Shown here piece after piece: positions 48,682 through 56,709 of a stretch of 64,000 bases of DNA. Source of the DNA: Unio delphinus (lineage: Eukaryota > Mollusca > Bivalvia > Unionida > Unionidae). A program made the translations under genes and the position numbers. The stretch lies in NCBI GenBank assembly GCA_029339505.1, contig JAQISU010000022.1, positions 17,923,001-17,987,000 of the forward strand, given 5' to 3'. A model generated the notes under the pieces. That model ran no database searches, was not told where the DNA came from, and saw nothing but the letters and a program-made list of their open reading frames with translations. Every line of letters starts with the position of its first letter. The first letter of the stretch is position 1.

Positions 48682-48939
48682 AGCAGGGTGAACCCTACAA
48701 CGTTTTCAGACAAAATTTTGATTGAAATCCTAAAACGAGCCTTCCTACGATCTCATTTTAACCAAAAAAAATGTCTCAGGGGCAAACCCTACAACGTTTT
48801 CAGACAAAAAATTTATTGAAATCTTAATGAGCTTTCCCTACGAAATCTCATTTTAACTAAAAAAATGAAAACGGAGACTTTTACGATTTTTTAATTAATT
48901 TTGGTCGCAACTTGTTGTCATCCACCCTCTCTGCTGCTA
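48682..48939. repeat. left terminal inverted repeat of E3 (258 bp)
   Basis: Identical to the inverse complement of 63725-63989 except for a 7-nt gap next to the outer tip (AGCAG then GGTG here, AGCAGCAGAGAGGGTG on the right). It contains two ~90-bp subrepeats starting at 48691 and 48785, each beginning 'aaccctacaacgttttcaga'. The inner end CACCCTCTCTGCTGCT is the inverse of the right outer tip. Confidence 0.97.
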
Positions 48940-49012
48940 AAGTTTTCAGTTCTGGTTAACAAAAATAATAAATGATTTGATTGAGTCTTTATGATGAAAG
49001 TCCTTAGGACGA

Positions 49013-49028
49013 AAATCATTTATGATTT
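49013..49028 (-). terminator. hairpin on the E3 penton stop codon
   Basis: AAATCAT-TT-ATGATTT, a perfect 7-bp stem. The stop codon 49020-49022 is at its tip. GTCC-TTA-GGAC follows 3 bp further 3' on the minus strand. Confidence 0.55.
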
Positions 49029-50411
49029 CACAAACAGACTAATCGCTAACACCTCTTCTTGTAAATCAATCAGATTATTAGATTGGTCGGTGAGTTTGAA
49101 ATTAATTCTCGTTAACGAATTATTATGGCATCGCATGTAGACAGGATTAATTGGGTTTTCAATAATTAGGAATCCTGGAGGAGCTGTTGGTGCAAACGAA
49201 TAAAGAATATATCCTTGCTGAGCTTGATTTGATCGTTCGAGATTAATTTGATAGCTTCCTTCGATAACATCACATACTAAATTGAGCGCAATCACTGAGG
49301 ATATATTCACGTTGAACGGAGCGATATGCCTGCCGCCTCCGTCTGGGTCATTATTATGTTTGAGGATTTTTATTTCCGGTGATGCTGTTTTTTTCCACGT
49401 ATCATGAATTATTTTGAAACCAACATCGATGGCATCATTGAGAAGTTTTTTTAGTTCCGGTACGTTATATCCCGGTAGTTTGAATGTCGGAATATCCTTC
49501 ACGGGGATTTTATATTCTGATGCAAATCTTGTTCTGGATAGGGGATTATAGTCATCTAATATATCCTGAATAATTTTTAGGTTAAATGTTTCCATATCGT
49601 CGATAATTTTATTGCATGTTTCTACGACGCTGATAAATTCATCTCGGGTGAGAGAGCCGGATTTAAGAGATATTAACAACAGCGATAAATCATTATTCAT
49701 TGCTGTGAAATTTTTAACGATTTTAGGTTCGTTAACAAAATGATGTCCCTCTATTCCCTCCCCTGGCTTCTCTCTTCCAGTTGAGTGATATCCGAAACCA
49801 AAGAAATCTATAGTAAACTTGTGATCTTTATAACTCTTTACTGGATTATCAGGTTTTATTCTGTCGGTGATATAATCAGTTTTTTGTGGTTCTGGTAAAT
49901 CAACGGTTTTTCCCCCTGGTGGTAATTCAGGCCATCCTAGTACGGTTCTAATAGAACTCTGATAGATATCTACGACGTATCCTTCTGTGTTTATCTCAAT
50001 TGCGGATGATAGCGTCGGTTCATGAACTGTTATAGCGATTTTTGACTCTATTCCAGTAATCGATTTTATTCTACGCGCGAATTCATTATTGATTTGTTCG
50101 ATTTGGTATGATCCGGTTGGTATGGAAACAACATTCCAGTCTGGGGTTCCGTCGTCTTTATTCTTATTCGCAAACACCAGTGAATTATTCGGTTGTTGAC
50201 CACCAAATGATTTTGATCTGATATTAGGCCAACTGTGGTATACTCGTAGTTTTGCTAGCGCTATCTCCTTCACTGGGACCGGAGAGGGGAAATTCACACT
50301 GAATTCTGGATTCGTTGATGTTATTGATATCATGCTTGTTTGTACTGGGTTCGTGTTCTCCACTATTCGTTGAAGTAATTCCTGCGGTGTTGTCATTGTT
50401 ATTATACTCAT
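49020..50411 (-). CDS. E3 penton-like minor capsid protein
   Basis: 463 aa, intact. Residues ~26-165 ('SMISITSTNPEFSVNFPSPV', 'NNSLVF', 'IPTGSYQIEQINNEF', 'SSIRTVLGWPE') and ~370-463 ('LNLVCDVIEGSYQINLERSN', 'YILYSFAPTAPPGFLI', ending 'ISLFVKS') match the two halves of a beta-rich minor structural protein found in invertebrate Polintons. I assign it as the vertex (penton) protein. A helical, charged segment (~200-345) is inserted between the halves. It is the gene closest to the left end. Its first codons lie in a tandemly duplicated stretch shared with the end of the next gene. A hairpin sits on its stop. Confidence 0.7.
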   Translation of the reverse strand: MSIITMTTPQELLQRIVENTNPVQTSMISITSTNPEFSVNFPSPVPVKEIALAKLRVYHSWPNIRSKSFGGQQPNNSLVFANKNKDDGTPDWNVVSIPTGSYQIEQINNEFARRIKSITGIESKIAITVHEPTLSSAIEINTEGYVVDIYQSSIRTVLGWPELPPGGKTVDLPEPQKTDYITDRIKPDNPVKSYKDHKFTIDFFGFGYHSTGREKPGEGIEGHHFVNEPKIVKNFTAMNNDLSLLLISLKSGSLTRDEFISVVETCNKIIDDMETFNLKIIQDILDDYNPLSRTRFASEYKIPVKDIPTFKLPGYNVPELKKLLNDAIDVGFKIIHDTWKKTASPEIKILKHNNDPDGGGRHIAPFNVNISSVIALNLVCDVIEGSYQINLERSNQAQQGYILYSFAPTAPPGFLIIENPINPVYMRCHNNSLTRINFKLTDQSNNLIDLQEEVLAISLFVKS

Positions 50412-50645
50412 GATTTATTTCTAATTTTGGTATCGAGGAATCATAAATACTGACCATCACTGAGAACTCACAATCTGGTAATGTTGATATTATTGAGATC
50501 ATTTTGTTTTTTGGGTTCGTGTTTTCTGATTCCATCGGTGTCGTCATTGTTATTATACTCATGTTGTCGCTCTAATTTCGATATCGCGGAATCAAAAATA
50601 CTGACCATCGCTGAGAATTCACTATCTGATATAATCGTATTATCG
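50290..50645. repeat. ~170-bp tandem duplication across a gene junction
   Basis: Two diverged copies of the sequence that joins the end of the membrane-protein gene to the start of the penton-like gene. Both contain 'catgagtataataacaatga' on the minus strand. One consequence is a 112-aa hybrid open frame (50562-50224), which I do not regard as a gene. Fragments A2 and B have the junction only once. Confidence 0.8.
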
Positions 50646-51013
50646 AGTGACGACGATATCATCAGGGATAACTGCGAATATGCGGTTGATGCAATATGAA
50701 ATTGAAGTAAGTAATTCTGCAGTTTACTCTGGCTGCATGATGATATCTTTTTTGCTATCCCGGTTGATATACCCCCGATTGTAGCCACCGCAGAAATGCA
50801 AATTGGAACTACGACCGGGGCAATCATTGTAACCGATGCAAGTATTATTCCGGCGCCAGTGAGAACGCTTGACACCGAGTATATAATAACATCAATTGCG
50901 GTGATTCTTCGTCGGTATTTTTTTATTTTTATTTGATACTCCTCAGTGAGGGTTTTGAGTCTATTCTGAAATTCTCTGACCTGATCATAGCGACATTGAG
51001 TTGATGACATCAT
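50468..51013 (-). CDS. E3 two-pass membrane protein
   Basis: 181 aa, intact. A helical charged N-terminus is followed by two hydrophobic segments (about 41-62 and 64-84, rich in Val, Ile, Ala and Gly). A helical region follows with 'MISSSLDNTIISDSEFSAMV', whose 'D.....SD.EF' spacing recalls a calcium-binding loop. Similar proteins neighbour capsid genes in invertebrate Polintons. The Asn-rich C-terminus was altered by the tandem duplication at 50290-50645. Role unknown; a membrane-active virion component is plausible. Confidence 0.65.
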   Translation of the reverse strand: MMSSTQCRYDQVREFQNRLKTLTEEYQIKIKKYRRRITAIDVIIYSVSSVLTGAGIILASVTMIAPVVVPICISAVATIGGISTGIAKKISSCSQSKLQNYLLQFHIASTAYSQLSLMISSSLDNTIISDSEFSAMVSIFDSAISKLERQHEYNNNDDTDGIRKHEPKKQNDLNNINITRL

Positions 51014-51047
51014 TTTTATTTTAAAAACACTAGCGTTTTCAATTGTG

Positions 51048-51080
51048 AAATCCGAAGGATTTAGTTATTTACTTAAATCC
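51048..51080 (-). terminator. alternative hairpins at the end of the E3 fibre-like gene
   Basis: AAATCC-GAA-GGATTT (51048-51062) and GGATTTA...TAAATCC (51057-51080) share the GGATTT arm, so only one can form. The stop codon 51065-51067 lies in the loop of the second. Confidence 0.45.
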
Positions 51081-52013
51081 GCTACGAATTCCACATACCA
51101 GGTTGCTGAAACCTTAATCAAATTTTTATCAGTAGCTGTTATAGTGAACTTTTCAGTTGTATCCTTGTCGATGATCGTTGAAATCGTATTGTTGACCCCG
51201 GATGAACTCGACGATGATATATTAAATTGAGTTAATGGTGTTACTAGTGTTAATCGATAAATACCCTTAACGGTTGCAGTGATATCTAATTTGTTGTTTG
51301 TAGGTGTCCACGCAAATGATCCGTGTTGGATTGTATATACCACGTTGTTGGTTTTCTCATGAGGAATTTTTTGTTTTTTCAATGATTGTTATCATCCTCG
51401 AAAAATCACCTTTGATGGCTTCGATGAAAGTTTTCGTCTCATCGATGGATTTTTTAATATCCGGGAGTTTTATTTCAATTTTATCTAACGGGGTTCCAAT
51501 AAATTTATCAATGATATTTCTACGAAATGATGTAAACTGTTTTCCGTTTTCTTCAATTCTAGATTCAAGTGTTGTTAGTACAAACACAGAATTGTTTAAC
51601 TCATCGTTGAGAGTTTTTAATCGATCTGTAATCGTCGAAACGAGTACACCCGGTTTGGGTTTACCCTGATCGGAAAATAACGCGATAGTATCCTCGATTG
51701 CGTTTTGTTGTTTAACCAAAATATCATCCAGAGAAATATTACTGGTTTTCAATTTACCCTGATCCGAAAATAACGCAACGGTGTTCTCGATTGCGTTTTG
51801 TTGTTTAACTAAAATATCATCCAACGACACATCACTAGATTTCAATTTACCCTGTTTGTCTTGAAATACAACTATTTCATTAGGATCAACATTTGTTAAG
51901 TTCAACGTCTCAGCTATTTCATCTTTGATTAGTTTTTTTACATCCTTGACAGAATCAGGTGGTGCAGTGCCATCGGGTTTGGGTTTCAAAGATCTCCCCC
52001 AAATATCAATCAT
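51065..52013 (-). pseudogene. E3 fibre-like protein, one frameshift
   Basis: The first part (52013-51357, 218 codons from ATG) begins 'MIDIWGRSL', has three ~31-residue repeats around 'SLDDILVKQQNAIE' (51660-51850), then a coiled-coil region. The second part (51382-51065) is a beta-rich domain with 'IQHGSFAWTP' and 'SATWYVEFVADL' and has no ATG of its own. In A2 the two parts are in one frame. Here an extra A in an A-run near 51362-51367 separates them. Coiled-coil stalk plus terminal beta domain suggests a receptor-binding fibre, by analogy only. Confidence 0.65.
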
Positions 52014-52037
52014 GTTATTGTAAAACTCTTTCTCTCT

Positions 52038-52466
52038 CTAAAATCGTTTCGATTTCCAGCGATTACTAGTGTATTCATTAACGACAACATGTGGTGGTTT
52101 TCCGCTTGGGTTACTCAAGGAGTTAGAAATAGCGTCAAGGACATTTAATACTTCGCTGCCACATATTGGTGGGTCATTCATTTGTTGTGTTGGTAGCGTA
52201 GAATACCAAGTCTTCATTGGGAGGGTTTTTATATAACGCATAAACTCTTTTTGTGGGGCTAATCCATATGAATCGAAATAAACAATCCCACGTGGATCAA
52301 TAGCGTATGCAACCCAGTGAGTTCCAGGTCCGGTGCTGTTATCTAAATTAACGATTCCGGTTTCAACGCTGTTTGGTTGATGTGGTAATTGATCTTTCAT
52401 AAAGACACCTCTGAAGTTTTTAATCGCTAGTTTTTTAGCAGCATCGAGTAAATCAAAATTGGACAT
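52038..52466 (-). CDS. E3 adenain-type cysteine protease
   Basis: 142 aa from the ATG at 52466 (MSNFDLLDAAKKLAIKNFRG), a start supported by B. Catalytic residues by family pattern are His50 in 'GPGTHWVAY', Asp65 in 'VYFDSYG' and Cys102 in 'DPPICGSEV'. This enzyme matures virion precursor proteins in adenoviruses and Polintons. Likely substrates here are the pX-like and pVI-like proteins with Gly-rich sites. The frame stays open upstream to 52577, but that extension is translated from 45-bp repeats and is probably not used. Confidence 0.88.
   Translation of the reverse strand: MSNFDLLDAAKKLAIKNFRGVFMKDQLPHQPNSVETGIVNLDNSTGPGTHWVAYAIDPRGIVYFDSYGLAPQKEFMRYIKTLPMKTWYSTLPTQQMNDPPICGSEVLNVLDAISNSLSNPSGKPPHVVVNEYTSNRWKSKRF
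52041..52055 (-). terminator. hairpin ending at the E3 protease stop codon
   Basis: AAATCG-TTT-CGATTT, a perfect 6-bp stem directly next to the TAG at 52038-52040. The bases forming it are absent from fragment B. Confidence 0.5.
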
Positions 52467-52496
52467 AGGAATCTTCGATTCCTCAATTAATAAATC

Positions 52497-52612
52497 GTTC
52501 CTGGTAGTCTTAGACCCTTTCCGCTGTACCACGAATACGGGGTTCCTGGTAGTCTTAGACCCTTTCCGCTGTACCACGAATACGGGGTTCCTGGTAGTCT
52601 TAGACCCTTTCC
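52497..52612. repeat. 45-bp tandem repeat between pVI-like and protease genes
   Basis: Two full copies (52497-52541, 52542-52586) and one partial copy of a unit starting 'gttcctggtagtcttagacc'. A2 and B have a single copy. It extends the protease frame upstream by two 15-residue repeats. Confidence 0.9.
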
Positions 52613-52995
52613 CTTTTTTTATATCCTTTCCCAGTTGCCTTCTTTAGTGCCATTCCTGCTGCAGTACCAACGGCTCCTAACGCCGCTGCTTTAGCCACCG
52701 CTGGGGCTGCTGCTGCAATCAATGCTGGAATCGCAGCTAACAACGGAAATATACCGCCTGTTTTAATCATATTTTTGATAGCAGCCGCAGAGAGAGTAAT
52801 CTGAACACCTTTTTTGGCTGCAAGTGCATCATTGAAATGTTTCACCTGACGAGTTGTCAGCGATAGTTTATTTGCACCACCAGTCATTTGGTTGGGTTTC
52901 AACGTGATTGTGGTTCCACATTTTTTAGCTGATTCCGATTGCAATTTTTTTAATTGACCGGGAGTTAACGCAACACTAATAACACTATATGACAT
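52600..52995 (-). CDS. E3 pVI-like minor virion protein
   Basis: 131 aa, intact. The N-terminal ~75 residues contain short repeats of the type 'LT..Q.K' ('ALTPGQLKKLQS', 'LSLTTRQVKHFN'). Then 'MIKTGGIFPLL' introduces an Ala-rich hydrophobic stretch (~80-115) and a Lys-rich tail. Polinton proteins with this layout are compared with adenoviral pVI, which disrupts membranes after cleavage by the protease. The protease gene lies next to it. Confidence 0.65.
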   Translation of the reverse strand: MSYSVISVALTPGQLKKLQSESAKKCGTTITLKPNQMTGGANKLSLTTRQVKHFNDALAAKKGVQITLSAAAIKNMIKTGGIFPLLAAIPALIAAAAPAVAKAAALGAVGTAAGMALKKATGKGYKKRERV

Positions 52996-53033
52996 TATAT
53001 ATAATTGATTGATTCTAATTCAATGAAAAATCG

Positions 53034-53052
53034 AGAAAATCAAAGATTTTCT
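53034..53052 (-). terminator. hairpin on the E3 capsid stop codon
   Basis: AGAAAATC-AAA-GATTTTCT, a perfect 8-bp stem. The TGA (53040-53042) lies at the tip. Equivalent but different stems occur in A2 (35771) and B (40140). Confidence 0.65.
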
Positions 53053-54449
53053 ACTGGGGCATCTACCACTCTCATTCTTCCACCAACACCTTCGAGTAGC
53101 ATTGATTTATCACTGAGAATGACAGCAACCGCTCTATAATCAGCAATATCACCACGAGTCACATTAGCTCTAAAGTGTATATCAACAACTGACTGTCTTG
53201 TCAAATCGAAATGTTCCAGTGAGAAGTAATAGATCGGATACAGATTTTTAAAATCATATTGTGATATTTGCAAACCAGTATCCACATTTTGATCGCGTGC
53301 CATAAATGACAACAGACGATGATAAACTCGTGCAATATGATTTTCTGTGTAATTAAGTTGTATATCCTCGGATGGTTCCTGTTGGCCGTTTATTCTCAGT
53401 GAAACGTCTTTCACACCTAATTGATCAAATATCATATGACTGAAACGTTGATCGCCAACTCGTGTGTTATCCTGTAACGCAATAAATATATGACGTGGCG
53501 CAGAAACGCCTTGTTTTGATGCTAGGTTCCAAGTGAATAACCCGTTGATATTTGATTGCTTCACATCTGTACTCACGGTTAGCCAACTCAACAACGACTT
53601 TCCTCCTTGGTCCATAAATGATAGTAATCGTTCTTCTGCGGTGATTGCTGGAGTCAACACTGGCATCCACAATGATATTTTTGTTAAATTGACTTTACCG
53701 GCATCAGCATTGGGATTTGCAGCATCTGCTGGAATCCTCCAGATTGCGTCGTTATCATCACTTTTTCGTACAAGCGATACTGTATGCTTCGCCCCGTAGA
53801 TAACTTTTCTGACGTTTCTACAGAATCCAAATATGTGATGCAGTGGAATCGCGCATGAAAATGATTTACGCGCTCCTTGCAACATTGAAATACGTGTTGC
53901 AGCTCCTAGATTGAAATTAGCATCGTTGTTTATAATCATATTCTCGACATCAGCATCACTATTATCACGTTTTTTTGGTCGTCTTACAACAAATGGATTT
54001 CCTCCAGCGGTATTCTTACCATCTTTTGCAAACATCATAGAGGGTCCTGCTGATCTTGTATAATCATCAGAATATCTCGTTAACCCGATTATTGTTGTAG
54101 CCACATCAACATCGCGATCTATCGACTCAATTTCTTTTCCATCAATGAGATATCTAGCACTCTCAAATAGCGCCATAATACCATTATTGACAAAACCGAC
54201 TTGAGTACCATCTGGATACGGTGCTGGTACAGCAGTAGTATCAGCAGCTGTTACAAGTTCTCCTTCTACTTCAATAAACGCTTCACAGGGTAAAAAGTAT
54301 TTACTGGTATCATGGACTTGAAGTTCAATTCTTGCTCGACTATTTGAGTCTATGGCATGATAGGCGTAATATTGATAATCGCGAACAGAATCATCCTTGC
54401 CAACTGGGGCGTCTATATCAAATGCTGGATCACGTGACTGTTTGAACAT
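53040..54449 (-). CDS. E3 major capsid protein (double jelly roll)
   Basis: 469 aa, intact. Signature segments include 'FINNGIMALFESARYLI'-type sequence (~90), 'DVDVATTIIGLTRYSDDYTR', 'FSCAIPLHHIFGFCRNVRKV', 'SLLSWLTVSTDV' and 'YFSLEHFDLTRQS'. These match the Polinton major capsid family, which forms trimeric hexon-like capsomers. The start at 'MFKQSRDPAF' is shared with B. In-frame sequence upstream is broken by a TAG in E3. The protein is unrelated in sequence to the E1 capsid protein. A hairpin sits on the stop codon. Confidence 0.92.
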   Translation of the reverse strand: MFKQSRDPAFDIDAPVGKDDSVRDYQYYAYHAIDSNSRARIELQVHDTSKYFLPCEAFIEVEGELVTAADTTAVPAPYPDGTQVGFVNNGIMALFESARYLIDGKEIESIDRDVDVATTIIGLTRYSDDYTRSAGPSMMFAKDGKNTAGGNPFVVRRPKKRDNSDADVENMIINNDANFNLGAATRISMLQGARKSFSCAIPLHHIFGFCRNVRKVIYGAKHTVSLVRKSDDNDAIWRIPADAANPNADAGKVNLTKISLWMPVLTPAITAEERLLSFMDQGGKSLLSWLTVSTDVKQSNINGLFTWNLASKQGVSAPRHIFIALQDNTRVGDQRFSHMIFDQLGVKDVSLRINGQQEPSEDIQLNYTENHIARVYHRLLSFMARDQNVDTGLQISQYDFKNLYPIYYFSLEHFDLTRQSVVDIHFRANVTRGDIADYRAVAVILSDKSMLLEGVGGRMRVVDAPVENL

Positions 54450-54477
54450 TTTATTCTATTTATCAGAGTCTAAATCG

Positions 54478-54495
54478 CGATGTTTCATTTCATCG
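54478..54495 (-). terminator. weak hairpin on the E3 pX-like stop codon
   Basis: CGATG-TTTCATTT-CATCG, 5-bp stem, with the stop codon 54490-54492 at the loop edge. Confidence 0.3.
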
Positions 54496-54927
54496 TCGTG
54501 TTTTTTTAAAGCCACTTCCTGCTATCATATTTGCAATATTGCTTTGGTCGGGGGTTAAAGCCATCGACGCTAATTTTTCGTCTACTGCGTTATTTATAAT
54601 TCTACTAACACTTGCAGGCATTTCCGCTGTAGATGGCAATGGTACCGGTTTCTTTTTTCGTCTCACTAATGATGTTATTTTATTCTTCGCAGTTGAAAAC
54701 GCTTTTCCAGCAAAATCTCCAACAGCACCAATACCCTTATCACGAATAACTTCAATTGCTTTCATTCCTAGTTGTTTAGCCAACGGCATCACTTTTGGAG
54801 CCATTCTCGCAAATAACCCTGCAATGGTATTGCCTAAACCATCTCCGTAGTATGCTCTATAAACCGGAAACCGTGAATTAACTACGTAGACGGGGGTTGG
54901 TTTATCATGATTGTAGTGTATGATCAT
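54490..54927 (-). CDS. E3 pX-like virion protein
   Basis: 145 aa, intact. 'FPVYRAYYGDGLGNTIAGLF' carries a Gly-Asp-Gly-Leu-Gly site (28-32) resembling an adenain cleavage site, followed by an amphipathic helical part. A basic linker 'VRRKKKPVP' and a C-terminus with 'IAGSGFKKTRR' follow. The N-terminal pattern PVY...G.GLG...LF is shared with the small protein beside the E1 capsid gene. The start follows a 30-nt leader identical to that before the 351-aa gene. Confidence 0.65.
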   Translation of the reverse strand: MIIHYNHDKPTPVYVVNSRFPVYRAYYGDGLGNTIAGLFARMAPKVMPLAKQLGMKAIEVIRDKGIGAVGDFAGKAFSTAKNKITSLVRRKKKPVPLPSTAEMPASVSRIINNAVDEKLASMALTPDQSNIANMIAGSGFKKTRR

Positions 54928-54957
54928 TATTTGAAATCAGAAACAATTTTTCAATTG
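54928..54957 (-). promoter_or_regulatory. 30-nt leader shared by two E3 genes, copy at the pX-like gene
   Basis: Reads tatttgaaatcagaaacaat then ttttcaattg on the plus strand, directly before the ATG. An identical 30-mer precedes the 351-aa gene (56024-56053). It contains CAATT-TTTC-AATTG (54944-54957), a 5-bp hairpin ten bases after the stop of the upstream 351-aa gene. Confidence 0.6.
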
Positions 54958-54967
54958 ACTTTTCAAT

Positions 54968-56023
54968 TCAGTCACTATGATACCCACTTTCCACTAACTC
55001 GCCAATGAAATCTCGATATGTGCTGATATCCATGATACCACCCTGAAATAATCGTCTACAGATATCAGCTGCTTCATTAATTATTTCCGGTGAGTTATTT
55101 CCAGCTCGGAAACCTCCTACAAGAACTTCTAATCGTGATATATCATTGATAACACTACCAGGACATGTCGTGGTAGAGTCAAAGACTCCAGCGTTGAAAT
55201 CCTTTGGATTTCCAATCGAATATCCTTTTCCGCTTGTTTCCTCAGTTGTACCAGTTGCGCCCTCACTATCATCAAGTAATAGCCTTTGTCGGCCTCGACT
55301 TTGTTGTTTTTGTATACCATAACTATCAACTCCTGTTTTAAAAGTTCTGTACTCAATTGTATCCTTTTTCAAATTACCAGTAATCTCCTTGTTTATTTTA
55401 TATAACCAATCTACCCAGTCGTCTCGTTTAATTCTACTGTTTTTATACTCGTCTTTTAAAAACTCTTCCCTTGAATAATATTTTTGGGCAGCGAAAACGC
55501 CAAAATCCGCATAATCGTTGGGTTTTATTAATTGATATTCTTTGATTTCTGTTATAGCTTCTTCGGTGAATTTGTCTATAAAGGGAATACCTCTTGGGGT
55601 GACGACATCAACAGGTTGTGGTTCAGGTGTGGAAACTCTTTGAGTTTCAGGCGCAGAATCATCAATATCAGCTAATCGTTCATACTCGCGCTGAGTTTTT
55701 ATATCACTGGATAACTGTTGCATCCCTGCGCGTGTTTGTCCGGTCTCTGCTGCTATCTTTTCAAGCGTATCAAGCAGCGGCGCCTTCTTTACTCGTTCTC
55801 GCTCAGGAATATCTCCGTATATCGCTGCTTCAGTTAATTTTTTCACATCTTTGGTCGCACTTGTTATCGGAGTAAACAATTGTTCACTTGACACAGAAAA
55901 GTCAGTCTGCGCTTGTTGTCGTTGTTGCAGTTTATTCCGTACAGAGTCACGAATTGGTACAAATCTCCTGATTGCATCCAGTCGTTCACGAGCCAATCGG
56001 GTTGTTAATGCTTCATTGACCAT
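54968..56023 (-). CDS. E3 351-aa structural-block protein
   Basis: Intact. Charged helical N-terminus ('TTRLARERLDAIRRFVP', 'LFTPITSATKDVKKLTEAA'), Pro/Glu linker (~120-140), a middle region 'FAAQKYYSREEFLKDEYKN', and a C-terminal helical domain 'ISRLEVLVGGFRAGNNSPEI' to 'YRDFIGELVESGYHSD'. I recall similar C-termini in invertebrate Polintons next to the capsid genes. No function is established; a scaffold or internal virion role would fit the length and coiled-coil nature. Confidence 0.6.
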   Translation of the reverse strand: MVNEALTTRLARERLDAIRRFVPIRDSVRNKLQQRQQAQTDFSVSSEQLFTPITSATKDVKKLTEAAIYGDIPERERVKKAPLLDTLEKIAAETGQTRAGMQQLSSDIKTQREYERLADIDDSAPETQRVSTPEPQPVDVVTPRGIPFIDKFTEEAITEIKEYQLIKPNDYADFGVFAAQKYYSREEFLKDEYKNSRIKRDDWVDWLYKINKEITGNLKKDTIEYRTFKTGVDSYGIQKQQSRGRQRLLLDDSEGATGTTEETSGKGYSIGNPKDFNAGVFDSTTTCPGSVINDISRLEVLVGGFRAGNNSPEIINEAADICRRLFQGGIMDISTYRDFIGELVESGYHSD

Positions 56024-56308
56024 TATTTGAAATCAGAAACAATTTTTCAATTGCAAAACAATTTTTCAATCCGACCTAACACGATCGTGGAAGTGTTTTA
56101 ACATCTCTATGATTGATGGGGAAAGTCACATAATTGTATATAAAAATAATTAATAATGTGACTTTCAACATTCTATTTTTGATCAATCCGAACCAGCCAT
56201 CAATTTTTTATTCACTGATTTCAACAGTTTTAATCAAAAAATGCTAAAAAAAAATTAAAATCTCTATGAGGGACGGTCACAATCAAATAATGATAAATGG
56301 TTGGTCAA
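56024..56308. promoter_or_regulatory. E3 intergenic region with shared leader and palindrome
   Basis: The only gap of nearly 300 bp in the gene block. It starts with the 30-nt leader (56024-56053). At 56121-56166 there is a perfect 11-bp inverted repeat, GAAAGTCACAT and ATGTGACTTTC, around 24 bp that include TATATAAAAATA. Likely a promoter/operator of the 351-aa gene; this is inference. Confidence 0.5.
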
Positions 56309-56665
56309 TCAAAATTGTTCATTTTCTTGAATTAACGCCCGTAGGTTTCTAACTTTAGAATTAACCTCCTTTTTCAATTCGTATTCGTACCCCAATTCTT
56401 TTCGTATTCGTTCTACGATGGTATACAACGGAGCGAATACACTTACGTCACTGGAAAATGCGAGAGAGTCCTTAATAGAATTCTGAATTCTTTTGATGAG
56501 CGCATACTTCTTTGGTAGCATATACTTGTTAGTGCTAACTCCGTATTCTATATCCTGAAAATCAGACATGATTTGATCAGGATTTAACCCATCTGATAGT
56601 TCAATATCCCAACTTTTCAATTTTGAAATCTCGGATATGATGCTATTCATGTTTTCAGAATTCAT
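56309..56665 (-). CDS. E3 small protein of unknown function
   Basis: 118 aa from 'MNSENMNSII' (56665), a start also seen in B. The open frame extends 15 codons further upstream without support. Largely helical and acidic N-terminally ('IMSDFQDIEYG'), Lys/Arg-rich later. No domain recognised. Confidence 0.55.
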   Translation of the reverse strand: MNSENMNSIISEISKLKSWDIELSDGLNPDQIMSDFQDIEYGVSTNKYMLPKKYALIKRIQNSIKDSLAFSSDVSVFAPLYTIVERIRKELGYEYELKKEVNSKVRNLRALIQENEQF

Positions 56666-56709
56666 TATTCTATAATAATGATATATTTCTAAATGAAAAA
56701 TATGACGCA

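Noticed and set aside
50224..50562. 112-aa frame between membrane-protein and penton genes
   Set aside because: A hybrid created by the tandem duplication; it mixes the two genes' sequences and has no homologue in A2 or B.
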